Source: Qiania dongpingensis (GTDB lineage: Bacteria; Bacillota; Clostridia; Lachnospirales; Lachnospiraceae). From it: a stretch of DNA of 64,000 bases. The stretch covers positions 2,542,001 to 2,606,000 of the forward strand of contig NZ_CP060634.1 in the NCBI RefSeq assembly GCF_014337195.1. The letters run 5' to 3'. The stretch's first letter is position 1, and each line of letters opens with the position of its first letter. The notes under the pieces are model-generated. The model had not been told where the DNA came from, did not search any database, and was given only the letters and a program-made list of their open reading frames with translations. This document shows positions 36,428-44,832 of the stretch, piece by piece. Position numbers and translations under genes: made by a program.

Positions 36428-37081
36428 ATGGGTGCGGAAGAATATCTGCAGATCTTAAGGGAGGACATTCATTCGGTGATATTTGCGACGGCAGATAAGG
36501 ACGGACATCCCGTGACCTGCGCTGTAGATATCATGCTGTCGGACGAAGACAGCGTGTATTTTCTGACGGCAAGGGGAAAGTCCTTTTATGAGCGGCTGTG
36601 TGCGGATCCGTTTATATCCCTGACGGGACTGAGAGGAAAAGATACCATGTCCAGCCAGTCCATCACCATCCGGGGGAAGGTTCGGGAAACAGGCGGCGCG
36701 CTTTTGCCGAAGATTTTTAAGAAGAATCCTTATATGGTGGAGATCTATCCCACTGAGACCAGCCGGTCGGCCCTGACCGTTTTTCAGATCTATGAAGGCA
36801 GCGGGGAGTACTTCGATCTGAGCTGCCGTCCCATTTACCGGGAGAGCTTTTCCTTTGGAGGCGCCAGGGCGGCCGCAAATGAAATGGATGTAACGGAGGA
36901 ATGTACTGGCTGTGGTCTTTGTTTACCCGTATGTCCTCAGAAGTGCATCGATATTTCTGCCCGCCCGGTGAAGATTCAGCAGGAACACTGCCTGCACTGC
37001 GGGAAATGTGCGGAAATCTGTCCGCAGCAGGCGATCGCGAGGAGGAAATCATGTCACAGCAGGAACGATTGCTCTATCTGA
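36428..37081 (+). CDS. PNPOx-like flavin domain fused to a 2[4Fe-4S] ferredoxin
   Basis: The protein has 217 residues. Residues 1-~125 resemble the pyridoxamine-phosphate-oxidase split barrel (VIFATADKDGHPVTCAVDIM, YFLTARGKSFYERL). Residues ~150-205 hold two clusters: CTGCGLCLPVCPQKC and CLHCGKCAEICP. It may pass electrons between a flavin and a redox partner. It starts 18 bp after the oxidoreductase and its 3' end overlaps the macrodomain gene by 31 bp. Substrate unknown. Confidence 0.85.
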   Translation: MGAEEYLQILREDIHSVIFATADKDGHPVTCAVDIMLSDEDSVYFLTARGKSFYERLCADPFISLTGLRGKDTMSSQSITIRGKVRETGGALLPKIFKKNPYMVEIYPTETSRSALTVFQIYEGSGEYFDLSCRPIYRESFSFGGARAAANEMDVTEECTGCGLCLPVCPQKCIDISARPVKIQQEHCLHCGKCAEICPQQAIARRKSCHSRNDCSI

Positions 37082-37842
37082 TACAGTATTTGATCAAGGA
37101 AAACGCCAAGTATAGTAGGCTTAAGATCCCGCGGTCCACAGAAGAACAAAAGCGCCTGTTCCGTTCTCTGATGAATGTTCGCCCGCCGGAACCGGTCACA
37201 GATGAGTTTTTAAAGATTCAGGACGCATATCTGATAGAAGAGCGGGACCGCAAAGGGGTAGTTTCCGTATCGGAGCTGTCTCCGATACAGGAGGGAATCT
37301 GTCTGTGGAGGGGAGATATCACCACTTTGCAGGCGGATGCAATCGTGAACGCGGCTAACCGATCGCTTCTTGGCTGTTTCATACCTTGCCACAGATGTAT
37401 TGACAATGCCATACATTCTGCCTCAGGAGTGCAGCTCCGGCTGGCCTGTCAACATATCATGGAAGAACAGGGAAGAGACGAACCGGCAGGGGCTGCCAAG
37501 ATCACAGAGGCGTATAATCTGCCCTGCCGGTATGTGCTTCATACGGTAGGCCCGATCGTACAAGGAGAGCCGACGGAGACAGACAGAACGCTTTTGGCGT
37601 CCTGTTATCAATCCTGTCTGGAGCTGGCGGCGGACAGTGGGCTTAAGAATATCGCATTCTGCTGTATTTCCACGGGAGAATTTCATTTTCCCGGTAAAGA
37701 AGCGGCTAAGATTGCTGTGGAAACCGTGAAAGGTTTTTTACGGGCGGACAGCCGGATACAGAGGGTTGTTTTCAATGTCTATAAAGATACCGATTTTCAG
37801 ATTTATATGGAATTGCTGGGAGGTTATCAATGCAGTCACTGA
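37051..37842 (+). CDS. Zinc-dependent macrodomain protein-ADP-ribose hydrolase
   Basis: The protein has 263 residues. An ~85-residue helical N-terminus is followed by a macrodomain: LWRGDITTLQADAIVNAANR, then the Zn-Macro signature GCFIPCHRCIDNAIH (C109, H114, C116), and ISTGEFHFPGKEAAKIAV. In Firmicutes this class removes mono-ADP-ribose added by SirTM sirtuins. The start at 37051 follows GGAGGAAATC within the previous gene. The stop overlaps the sirtuin start by 13 bp, so hydrolase and transferase are co-produced. Confidence 0.92.
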   Translation: MSQQERLLYLIQYLIKENAKYSRLKIPRSTEEQKRLFRSLMNVRPPEPVTDEFLKIQDAYLIEERDRKGVVSVSELSPIQEGICLWRGDITTLQADAIVNAANRSLLGCFIPCHRCIDNAIHSASGVQLRLACQHIMEEQGRDEPAGAAKITEAYNLPCRYVLHTVGPIVQGEPTETDRTLLASCYQSCLELAADSGLKNIAFCCISTGEFHFPGKEAAKIAVETVKGFLRADSRIQRVVFNVYKDTDFQIYMELLGGYQCSH

Positions 37843-38681
37843 AAACTAATATAGGACAGAAAACATGGAAGGAGCTGCTCGGCGAGACCGGTGCGATACT
37901 GATCGGGGCGGGCGCCGGGCTGTCTGCTTCGGCCGGCTTTTCCTATTCCGGCAGGCGTTTTGAAAAGTACTTTGCGGATTTCCGGGAAAAGTATGGTTTC
38001 CGGGATATGTATTCGGGCGGTTTTTATCCGTATGAGACGCTGGAGGAATACTGGGCGTATTGGAGCCGATATATCTGGATCAACCGGTTTATGGATGCGC
38101 CGAGGCCGGTTTATGAGGAATTGTTTTCACTGGTGGAAGACAAAGATTACTTTGTCCTGACTACAAATGTGGATCACTGTTTTCAAAAAGCCGGCTTCGA
38201 TAAAAAGCGCCTGTTCTATACACAGGGGGATTATGGTCTGTGGCAGTGCTCCCGGCCCTGTCACGAAAAAACCTATGATAATGAAGATACTGTCCGTCAG
38301 ATGAGGGCGGAGCAAGTGAATATGAAAATTCCAACGGAACTTGTACCGCGCTGCCCTGTCTGTGGCGCGCCGATGACCATGAACCTTCGCTGCGACGATA
38401 CCTTTGTACAGGATGAGGGATGGCATCAGGCTGCCGGACGGTATCAGGATTTTGTACGCCGCCATCAGGGCCAGTCTGTTCTTTATTTGGAATTGGGTGT
38501 AGGAATGAACACGCCGGGCATTATCAAATATCCCTTTTGGCAGCAGGTCCGGCGAAATCCCCTGGCAAATTACATTTGTATTAACAGAGGGGAGGCTTAT
38601 GTCCCCCGCGAGATTCAAAAACAGAGCTTTTGTCTGGATTGTGATATAGGAGCGGCATTGAAGGAACTACGCTCTCTATGA
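37830..38681 (+). CDS. Class M sirtuin (SirTM) protein ADP-ribosyltransferase
   Basis: The protein has 283 residues. The Rossmann parts are AILIGAGAGLSASAGFSYSG, LTTNVDHCF (N113, D115) and ELGVGMNTPGIIKYPFW. Where deacetylating sirtuins have the catalytic His, this one has Gln (YTQGDYG, Q132), the SirTM hallmark. Zinc ligands are C140, C144, C175 and C178. SirTMs attach ADP-ribose to a lipoylated GcvH-like carrier, and the macrodomain reverses it. No GcvH-L or LplA2 gene is present here, so the target is uncertain. Confidence 0.9.
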   Translation: MQSLKTNIGQKTWKELLGETGAILIGAGAGLSASAGFSYSGRRFEKYFADFREKYGFRDMYSGGFYPYETLEEYWAYWSRYIWINRFMDAPRPVYEELFSLVEDKDYFVLTTNVDHCFQKAGFDKKRLFYTQGDYGLWQCSRPCHEKTYDNEDTVRQMRAEQVNMKIPTELVPRCPVCGAPMTMNLRCDDTFVQDEGWHQAAGRYQDFVRRHQGQSVLYLELGVGMNTPGIIKYPFWQQVRRNPLANYICINRGEAYVPREIQKQSFCLDCDIGAALKELRSL

Positions 38682-38984
38682 CGGAATAAACAGGCCGTTT
38701 GTACTGATGATCTTAACTAGAAAGACGGCGTATCCAAGCCTTTCCCCTGCCATGAGGGAGGCGTGGAACAATGGACTGCATGACATACGTTTTAAAGCTC
38801 ATCTGTAAAACTGCATACTAGTTTATTAAAGGCCGGCTGCTTGCCGGTCTTTTGTTACTTCCTGCTTAATAATCTTTGCTCTGTCGGGTGCCATATATAC
38901 TATATAAATGCAAGATATATTTGACATGCGTAAATAGAAAGAATATAATAAAGACAGGAAAGGATAGAAACAAAGAGGTGAGGG
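38682..38984 (+). other. Spacer with terminator and strong promoter
   Basis: It contains a hairpin AAAGGCCGGC-tgctt-GCCGGTCTTTT (38828-38854) ending the sirtuin operon. It also contains a near-consensus promoter TTGACA (38921-38926), 17 bp, TATAAT (38944-38949) for the next operon. Nothing else is seen. Confidence 0.7.
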
Positions 38985-39188
38985 ATGAAAAACCTGAAAA
39001 TGAAAATCGCAAGGATGGAGAAAGATTTGTCGCAGATTGAGCTGGCAGAACGAGTCGGCGTGACGAGACAAACCATTGGGATGATAGAGGCGGGGGATTA
39101 TAATCCTACACTCAAGCTGTGCATTGCGATCTGCAGAGAACTCGGCAAGACGCTGGATGATCTGTTCTGGGAGGAGGGGGTTAGATGA
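38985..39188 (+). CDS. Short XRE-family regulator
   Basis: The protein has 67 residues and is almost entirely a Cro/C1 HTH of the YozG/YgzD type: KIARMEKDLSQIELAERVGV, TRQTIGMIEAGDYNPTLKLC, ELGKTLDDLFWEE. It overlaps the following membrane-protein gene by 4 bp. In this arrangement the regulator and its membrane partner form a small co-regulated unit. Confidence 0.9.
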   Translation: MKNLKMKIARMEKDLSQIELAERVGVTRQTIGMIEAGDYNPTLKLCIAICRELGKTLDDLFWEEGVR

Positions 39189-39637
39189 AAGAAAAAGGTC
39201 TGGACGAAAGGCAGAGACAGGTTTCCGCCAGAACAGGCGCCGTCAGCTTTTATGTCATGTTTATCCTATGTACGGCGGTTATTCTGATAAAGCTGGCCGG
39301 AAAGGGAAGGCTGGAGGATGTCGCGGGTGAAACGGCCATATTGATCGCGGGCGGTATCGTCTATCTGGCCGGATGTATCAAAAGCGGCATCTGGACCAGG
39401 AACGGCGGCGGAATGACGGTGTGGCAGATGGCGCTGGGAAGCGTCGTGTGCTCTGGCCTCTTTTCGGCGTTATATGCTTGTATCATCGTACAAAAAGCTG
39501 GTGAAAATGCAGCCGTCGCCAAATATACCGTTATATTTTTTGCAGGAATAGCCGTTCTGTGCTTTATCTGCCTGTATACTTTGGAAAAGGCCGCACAGAT
39601 GCGAAAACGGAAACAGGAGGAAAAGTATTCCGAATAG
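39185..39637 (+). CDS. Four-helix membrane protein partner of the XRE regulator
   Basis: The protein has 150 residues. It opens with a charged KEKGLDERQRQVSARTG and then has four hydrophobic segments (SFYVMFILCTAVILI, ETAILIAGGIVYLAG, LGSVVCSGLFSALYACIIV, YTVIFFAGIAVLCFICLY), with a basic tail. It resembles the DUF6773-type proteins encoded after YgzD-like regulators. Function unknown. Confidence 0.8.
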   Translation: MKEKGLDERQRQVSARTGAVSFYVMFILCTAVILIKLAGKGRLEDVAGETAILIAGGIVYLAGCIKSGIWTRNGGGMTVWQMALGSVVCSGLFSALYACIIVQKAGENAAVAKYTVIFFAGIAVLCFICLYTLEKAAQMRKRKQEEKYSE

Positions 39638-39648
39638 GGGGTGTATTC

Positions 39649-39981
39649 ATGGAAGGACAGGAATTAGTGATGCTGGTCTCCGCAGCGGGCAGGACAGAGG
39701 CGGAGCAGATACTGCAGGTACTGAAAGAAAACGGAATCCCCGCCGTCAGGAAGGGCGGGGTCATGGACGTCTATATGGGAAATTCGATCACAGGTGAAGA
39801 GATCCTGGTCTCCCGGGAAAACCTGGATACAGCGAAAAAAATCCTGGAGGGCTTCCAGCCCATCAGTACGAATTCTGGAGGGGGCCGCCGTGCCTATTCT
39901 AAGGGCCAGAAAACAATCGGCTGGATTTTGCTGGCCGTCGTAGTTGTTCTCTGTGTAGTAATTCCCATTCTATTTTTATAG
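39649..39981 (+). CDS. DUF2007-type signal-transducing protein with C-terminal anchor
   Basis: The protein has 110 residues. The N-terminal ~70 residues match the DUF2007 fold (MLVSAAGRTEAEQILQVLKE, GVMDVYMGNSITGEEILVS). A Gly/Ser linker and a single membrane helix (IGWILLAVVVVLCVVIPILF) end the protein. The start at 39649 follows TAGGGGGTG. It is 11 bp after the previous gene, so it belongs to the same operon. Confidence 0.8.
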   Translation: MEGQELVMLVSAAGRTEAEQILQVLKENGIPAVRKGGVMDVYMGNSITGEEILVSRENLDTAKKILEGFQPISTNSGGGRRAYSKGQKTIGWILLAVVVVLCVVIPILFL

Positions 39982-40102
39982 AAAGAAACCGAGTAAAACA
40001 AGACATGCCGCCGTCATGTTCCCGATGATATCCTGTAAAAAGGGATTCTGATATGGAAATACCGAGGCAGTCCGGCCAGAGATCAAGAGAAAGGACGACA
40101 AT

Positions 40103-40564
40103 ATGGAGTGGGCTAATATGGAGCATATGGAAAATTTGGTTTCTCTGCTTTGGAGCAAAGACCATAATGCGGGCTATGCAGCCCTTAAGCGGCTGGAGGA
40201 ACTGTCCGGCGAATCGGATGCTGTGTATCTCTATACAGACAGATTTGCAGAAATGCTGGATTCAAAAAGCTCTTATGTTCGAAACAGGGGACTGCTCCTG
40301 CTGGCAGAAAATGCCCAGTGGGACGAGGAGAGAAAAATGGACCGGATCCTGGACAAATATCTGCTCCACATTGAAGATGAAAAGCCGGTCACTGCCAGAC
40401 AATGTATCGGGGGCCTCAAGAAAATGATTTCCGCCCGTCCAGAATGGATTCCGCGGATAAAGCGGGCGCTTCTTGCGGCGGATACGGAGAAATATAAAGA
40501 GAGCATGAGAGGGCTGGTGGAAAAGGACATAGCGGATGTACTGCGCGTTATTGGGGAAAATTGA
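40103..40564 (+). CDS. HEAT-repeat-like protein of unknown function
   Basis: The protein has 153 residues and is all-helical. Helix pairs such as HNAGYAALKRLEELSGES, SSYVRNRGLLLLAEN and TARQCIGGLKKMISARP resemble ARM/HEAT repeats. Relatives are often labelled SufBD-like without evidence of Fe-S work. It is a single gene before the MerR gene. Confidence 0.7.
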   Translation: MEWANMEHMENLVSLLWSKDHNAGYAALKRLEELSGESDAVYLYTDRFAEMLDSKSSYVRNRGLLLLAENAQWDEERKMDRILDKYLLHIEDEKPVTARQCIGGLKKMISARPEWIPRIKRALLAADTEKYKESMRGLVEKDIADVLRVIGEN

Positions 40565-40583
40565 AAAATCATTCAAAAAAGTA

Positions 40584-40620
40584 TTGACCCCTACGGAACG
40601 TCATGGTGTAGAGTGACGTT
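40584..40620 (+). promoter_or_regulatory. MerR-type promoter with 19-bp spacer
   Basis: TTGACC (40584-40589), 19 bp, TAGAGT (40109+500, i.e. 40609-40614). The over-long spacer is the mark of promoters activated by DNA-distorting MerR proteins. The spacer holds CTAC...GTAG, and AACGTCA...TGACGTT overlaps the -10. It lies right before the TipAL-like gene, so autoregulation is likely. Confidence 0.75.
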
Positions 40621-40643
40621 ATCAAGGTCAGGAGGAAGCATCG

Positions 40644-41492
40644 ATGAGAACAGTGAAAGAAGTTTCAGAGCTGACGGGTATCAGCGTGCGCACGCTTCAT
40701 TATTATGATGAGATCGGCCTTCTGCGGCCGACTGTCTACAGTGGGGCGGGATACCGGCTTTATGACGATAAAGCCTTGGAGACTCTGCAGCAGATACTGT
40801 TTTTCCGGGAATTTGACATGCCGTTAAAAGAAATAAAGGCAGTCATGGAGAATCCTGATTTTGATGAGGAACGGATATTAAAGAGCCAGAGGAAGATGCT
40901 GGAGCTTAAGAGAGAACGGCTGGACCGTTTGATATCCGGCATTGATGATATTCTGAAAGGAGTCAATCGGATGAATTTTGAAGTGTTTGATGAGACGGAG
41001 ATCGAAGAAATGTATCAGTCCATGGTCGGGAAGATGGACGAGCAGCAGGTTCAAGTCCTCACCGAAAGATATGGCGGGCTGGAAAATTTCCGGAAGCATT
41101 TCCTGGAAAGTGCGGGCAGCCAGCAGGCGCAGGAAAATTTTCAGAAAGTGGTGGAGTGGTACGGGGATAAGGAATCCGTCAAAGAATCGGTAAAGAATCC
41201 GGGCAGTTCGGAGATCATGCAGGCGTACCAGAACCGGATCGATGCAATCTACAGGAGGCTGGCAGATAAGAAAGGCACAGATGTGTCCGCTTTTGAAGTA
41301 AAAGCGCTGATAGGCGAATATGATTTTGTTTCCAAACAGCTGTATCAGATGAAGGATGTGAGCAAATTGATGAAGGAGCTGGCAGAATCCTGTCGGACCG
41401 ACGAAAGGATGAAGGAAGCGCTGGACCAGCAGTATGGGGAAGGCGCATCCGAATATATCGGAGAAGCGATTCTTGAATTTTACAAGAGCTGA
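40644..41492 (+). CDS. MerR-family regulator with TipAS antibiotic-recognition domain
   Basis: The protein has 282 residues. MerR HTH: VKEVSELTGISVRTLHYYDE, IGLLRPTVYSGAGYRLYDD. A coiled-coil linker (~75-115) leads to a TipAS-type domain (ending EYIGEAILEFYKS). In Streptomyces, TipAL binds thiopeptides through this domain; other members bind various drugs. GGAGG precedes the ATG, and the 19-bp-spaced promoter suggests autoactivation. No exporter follows directly, so targets may be elsewhere. Confidence 0.9.
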   Translation: MRTVKEVSELTGISVRTLHYYDEIGLLRPTVYSGAGYRLYDDKALETLQQILFFREFDMPLKEIKAVMENPDFDEERILKSQRKMLELKRERLDRLISGIDDILKGVNRMNFEVFDETEIEEMYQSMVGKMDEQQVQVLTERYGGLENFRKHFLESAGSQQAQENFQKVVEWYGDKESVKESVKNPGSSEIMQAYQNRIDAIYRRLADKKGTDVSAFEVKALIGEYDFVSKQLYQMKDVSKLMKELAESCRTDERMKEALDQQYGEGASEYIGEAILEFYKS

Positions 41493-41510
41493 TTATTGAT
41501 ATGTGAGATA

Positions 41511-41555
41511 CTGCGGACCCGCATTGATATCAGCGGGTCTGCGGTTATTTTCTGA
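41511..41555 (+). terminator. Terminator of the MerR gene
   Basis: GGACCCGC (41515-41522) and GCGGGTCT (41533-41540) form the stem, followed by GCGGTTATTTTC. Confidence 0.7.
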
Positions 41556-41608
41556 GTGTCTCAATCTCACCATTGAAAACTGAGCCAAAATTTTAATAGG
41601 AGTGTGAT

Positions 41609-41854
41609 ATGAAGAAATTGACAGTTACTTCTCCGTGCTTTGAAAACGGAGGCTTGATACCGATCGAGCATACAGGGTATGGAGCAGACCGTTCTCCGGA
41701 ACTTCTGCTGGATTGTTTCCTCGATTTGCCGGTCGCGTCGAGAAAAAAGGTGTTGCTGAAAGCCATGGAAAGCGGGGAAGGACTGCGCCAAGGGGCGGCA
41801 TTATTATCTGGGGTATTAAATATAGTTTTCATAGCGGCACTGTTCTTGCACTGA
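41609..41854 (+). pseudogene. Truncated YbhB/PEBP-family protein
   Basis: The first ~32 residues (KKLTVTSPCFENGGLIPIEH...SPELLL) match the start of the Raf-kinase-inhibitor-like YbhB/YbcL family. The rest of that ~150-residue fold is absent, and the frame runs into unrelated sequence and the 3' end of the convergent gene. It keeps a TAGGAGTG ribosome site, so a short peptide could still be made. Confidence 0.6.
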
Positions 41855-42574
41855 CGTTCCCAGCAAGGTAATCGCCTGTTTGGGACAGCTGCTGATACAT
41901 CGATAGCACATGGTACATTTTCCGGCGGGAATGGCTTTTCCGTTTACAATTGAAAGGTTTTTCATGGGGCAGAGAGAGGAACAGATTCCGCAGCCAATAC
42001 AGGCGCTGCTTATCTTCAGCCGGTCAGAATACCCCTTCGTCTTTCCATAGAACCAGAGTCTTTGTCCAAACAGGCCCGCCAGATGAGAGAGGAACGTGAT
42101 TCCTTCCCTCGGATAGTTCCCTTCGCGAATCATGGCTGCAGCCTGTTCTATTTTTCTATCCGCGTTTAAAAGGATCTGCTTATTCTGCTCCTTGGTCTTT
42201 TTGAGCAGCTTACTGTCACATACCGAATCAGGCATGCGGATATGCAGTCCTCCCAGGATAACGGCTCCGTGTTTTTTTAATATTCTTGCGGTACAGCCGG
42301 CGCCGTCTCCGCTGAACGCTCCCATGGTGGCCATGCAAAATATTTTTTTGTTTTTCCAGAGAGAGGCATTTTTACTTATAAAATTCCGGACCATGTAGGG
42401 TGCGTTTGAGTACTGGGTCGGATATCCCAAAACTACTATGTCATTTCTGATTATTTCTGTGATAACGCGTTCCGATTCTAGGGGTATGGTTATTGCCGGT
42501 GGGTCAAGAAGCGAGACCAATTTCTTTATACAATGTTCGGTGTTTCCCGTTCCGCTTAAATAAACTCCTATCAT
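41816..42574 (-). CDS. EFR1-family flavodoxin-ferredoxin
   Basis: The protein has 252 residues. An N-terminal flavodoxin-like domain carries YLSGTGNTEHCIKKL (FMN phosphate loop), LGYPTQYSNAPYMVRNFI and TMGAFSGDGAG. The C-terminus has two 4Fe-4S motifs (CIGCGICSSLCP, CTMCYRCISSCP). It is a cytosolic electron carrier of anaerobes. It is the last gene of a three-gene minus-strand set (MFS, methyltransferase, EFR1); GGAGACG precedes the ATG. Confidence 0.9.
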   Translation of the reverse strand: MIGVYLSGTGNTEHCIKKLVSLLDPPAITIPLESERVITEIIRNDIVVLGYPTQYSNAPYMVRNFISKNASLWKNKKIFCMATMGAFSGDGAGCTARILKKHGAVILGGLHIRMPDSVCDSKLLKKTKEQNKQILLNADRKIEQAAAMIREGNYPREGITFLSHLAGLFGQRLWFYGKTKGYSDRLKISSACIGCGICSSLCPMKNLSIVNGKAIPAGKCTMCYRCISSCPKQAITLLGTSVQEQCRYENYI

Positions 42575-42613
42575 TTTTCGTCTCCTGTTTTCAAAAGAGG
42601 ATTTCTGTGATTA

Positions 42614-43135
42614 TTAAAGATACCGTCTTACTTTTTTCATGTACTGTTCGTAGCTCTCTCCAAATTTCTCCAAACACCATCTTTCCTCGGAAAGAATGAT
42701 CCAATGGGTGGAAAATATAAATACGAGCACGATTCCTCCCAGCGGCAGCGATCTTGTCAGCAGGGCGCAGCCTGAAAAGCACAAAAAATAGGACGCGTAC
42801 ATGGGATTTCGGGAGTAACGGTAAAGACCGCTGGAATTTAGCCCCGAGGCGGAAGGGGCAGCGTAGTTAATCATGGAGACCGCGCAGAAAAAAAGGCCTG
42901 ATATGTAGACGACGGCACCAGCGGCAAACAGCCAGGAAAAATCCATATTAACAGTGAGAAAGCATAAATACACCATAAGTGCGATATTTGAGATCTGATA
43001 TATCCAATAGGCGGTCTTCTCATTTCCAACCACAGGAGGAAAATAAGCCGCGCGTTTTACCGCGCCTCTGCTCAAATGAGAAAGAAGTCCGAACCTTATC
43101 AGGAAAAATGGTATTAACAAGAAGAATCCATTCAT
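42614..43135 (-). CDS. Isoprenylcysteine carboxyl methyltransferase-like membrane protein
   Basis: The protein has 173 residues with four to five membrane segments. The C-terminal block SGLYRYSRNPMYASYFLCFS and ILSEERWCLEKFGESYEQYM is diagnostic of the ICMT/PEMT family, which methylates membrane-linked substrates using SAM. The bacterial substrate is unknown. It lies 37 bp after the MFS gene and 39 bp before EFR1 in the same direction. Confidence 0.85.
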   Translation of the reverse strand: MNGFFLLIPFFLIRFGLLSHLSRGAVKRAAYFPPVVGNEKTAYWIYQISNIALMVYLCFLTVNMDFSWLFAAGAVVYISGLFFCAVSMINYAAPSASGLNSSGLYRYSRNPMYASYFLCFSGCALLTRSLPLGGIVLVFIFSTHWIILSEERWCLEKFGESYEQYMKKVRRYL

Positions 43136-43172
43136 TGAATTTTCACGTCCTTTTCTACGCTGCCTGTGATTC

Positions 43173-44519
43173 TCAGTATACTCTGCCGAATTTCCGGCTA
43201 TGATTTATGTCTCTTTTTTTCTGGAGGCCTTCCAGCCTCCATATATATCTGTCCTTCCGGAAGACTAAACATGTCAGGACACCTGTCAAGCCGAGAAATA
43301 GAAAGAGCATGGCGGCTCCGGAGCCTTTCCCCCGGCCGAACAGGGCGAGAAAAAAACTGCCCTGCGGCCGGGCTTCTATGAATGGCTCAAATAGGTTATC
43401 CACGAACAGGCCTCCGAGAAGATATCCCAAGGGAATGGTGAAAAACTGAAGGGTATTGCGGACCGAGTAGACCCGTCCCTGCATCTCAATGGGGATGCGA
43501 GAACGGAATAACACGTCGATGTTGGTATTCATTACCGGTATGAACAGCCATCCCAGAATGGCTCCTGTACACCAGACCGGGAGGCTGCGTCCGAAAGCGA
43601 GCAGGAAATTTTCTGTGCTCATGGAAAACAACAGGGCATTGCAGATGGCGCGAATCCGGCTCTTGGGAGGAGGGCAGAAGGACATGAAGACGCTTCCGGC
43701 CAGATTCGCCAGACCTGTGCAGGCGTTTACCAGGCCGAGAGCCGTCTGGCTTCCGCCGTTCCTCGAGAGGAGCATGGCAGGAAGCGCGGCATTATACATG
43801 GACGCAATCAAATTAATGACAGCGAGAAACAGGATCAGATCCAGGATGCCGCGGTTTTTTCGAAGATATACCAGCCCGGCTTTCATTGTATCCCACAGAG
43901 AGCCGGCGCCGTTTTCCGGCGCTGCTTTCTGCTTGGGAAAATGGATGAAAAGGGCGAGGGTGAGAAACGCTGTGACGAAGGTGATCAGGTCGAAGAGAAT
44001 GACTGCGGTCATCCCGAAAAAGGAAAGGACCGTGGTCGCGATGACCGGTGTCAGGACCGTCACCAGGGAGTTGGAAAAGGAACGCATCCCTCCGACGCGC
44101 TGGTACTGTTCTTTTGGCGCCAGCAGGCTGACCGCCACGTCAGAGGCGGGCTGCTGTACGGTGTTCATAAGGCCGTTCAAAGCGTTGATGAGGTATAAAT
44201 GCCATATCTCCAGCCTGCCGGTGCCGAGAAGCGCCAGAACCAATACGGTAGTGGCGGCGGCCGCACTGTCACAGATGAGCATGGTGCGCTTTTTGTCCCA
44301 TTTGTCACTCAGTGCGCCGGCAAAAATGCTGAGGAGCACATAGGGGGCATAGGAACAGATGGAAAGCATCGCAGTGGTCAGGGCGGAGCCTGTCCGCTGA
44401 TATGACCAGATGACGAGCGCATAACTGGTCATGGAGCTTCCCAGAGTGGAAAAAGCCTGAGTTATCCATAAAAGGATAAACGTATGTAATCCGTAAAATG
44501 GGTTTTTTGATTTCTTCAT
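43173..44519 (-). CDS. MFS efflux transporter (macrolide/MefA-like)
   Basis: The protein has 448 residues and 12 predicted membrane segments. The MFS loop motif is visible (GALSDKWDKKRTMLICD), with LNGLMNTVQQPASDVAVSLL and RIPIEMQGRVYSVRNTLQFF typical of the MefA/MFS_3 group. GGAGC lies before the ATG. A short AT-rich region upstream separates it from the divergent alcohol dehydrogenase. The substrate is unknown; drug export is plausible from family. Confidence 0.88.
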   Translation of the reverse strand: MKKSKNPFYGLHTFILLWITQAFSTLGSSMTSYALVIWSYQRTGSALTTAMLSICSYAPYVLLSIFAGALSDKWDKKRTMLICDSAAAATTVLVLALLGTGRLEIWHLYLINALNGLMNTVQQPASDVAVSLLAPKEQYQRVGGMRSFSNSLVTVLTPVIATTVLSFFGMTAVILFDLITFVTAFLTLALFIHFPKQKAAPENGAGSLWDTMKAGLVYLRKNRGILDLILFLAVINLIASMYNAALPAMLLSRNGGSQTALGLVNACTGLANLAGSVFMSFCPPPKSRIRAICNALLFSMSTENFLLAFGRSLPVWCTGAILGWLFIPVMNTNIDVLFRSRIPIEMQGRVYSVRNTLQFFTIPLGYLLGGLFVDNLFEPFIEARPQGSFFLALFGRGKGSGAAMLFLFLGLTGVLTCLVFRKDRYIWRLEGLQKKRDINHSRKFGRVY

Positions 44520-44832
44520 TATGACTTTGCTCCTTTTAATATATTTATAATATTAAAATGCAAAGCCCGATCGGACGTAAAGAAACACGTCTCCATGCAA
44601 ATCCGTCCGCTGATCAGACTCTGCATGGAGCGCCGTCAATACAGAGACGCATAGGTATCCCGCCTTTCTGTGATAGAATAAAACTCATAATTAATGTATC
44701 ATCTTTTCCAGATTTAGTCCAGCGCAGAACAATATCCACAAATCTCAGCTTTTACCAGTATAATTAACTCGAAATTGACAAATACTTAACAATAAAAACC
44801 TATTTATACTTGCAGAGCAGAAGGAGGATCAT
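44520..44832. other. Divergent intergenic region, MFS and alcohol dehydrogenase
   Basis: About 310 bp with imperfect repeats ACGTCTCCATGCAAATCCGTC (partly repeated near CTGCATGGAGCG), and a TTGACA at 44775 pointing to the dehydrogenase. No -10 at ideal spacing is obvious. AGAAGGAGG is the ribosome site at the right edge. Confidence 0.4.

Noticed and set aside
43489..44343. 284-residue plus-strand frame opposite the MFS gene
   Set aside because: Antisense shadow of a clear membrane transporter; basic low-complexity translation.
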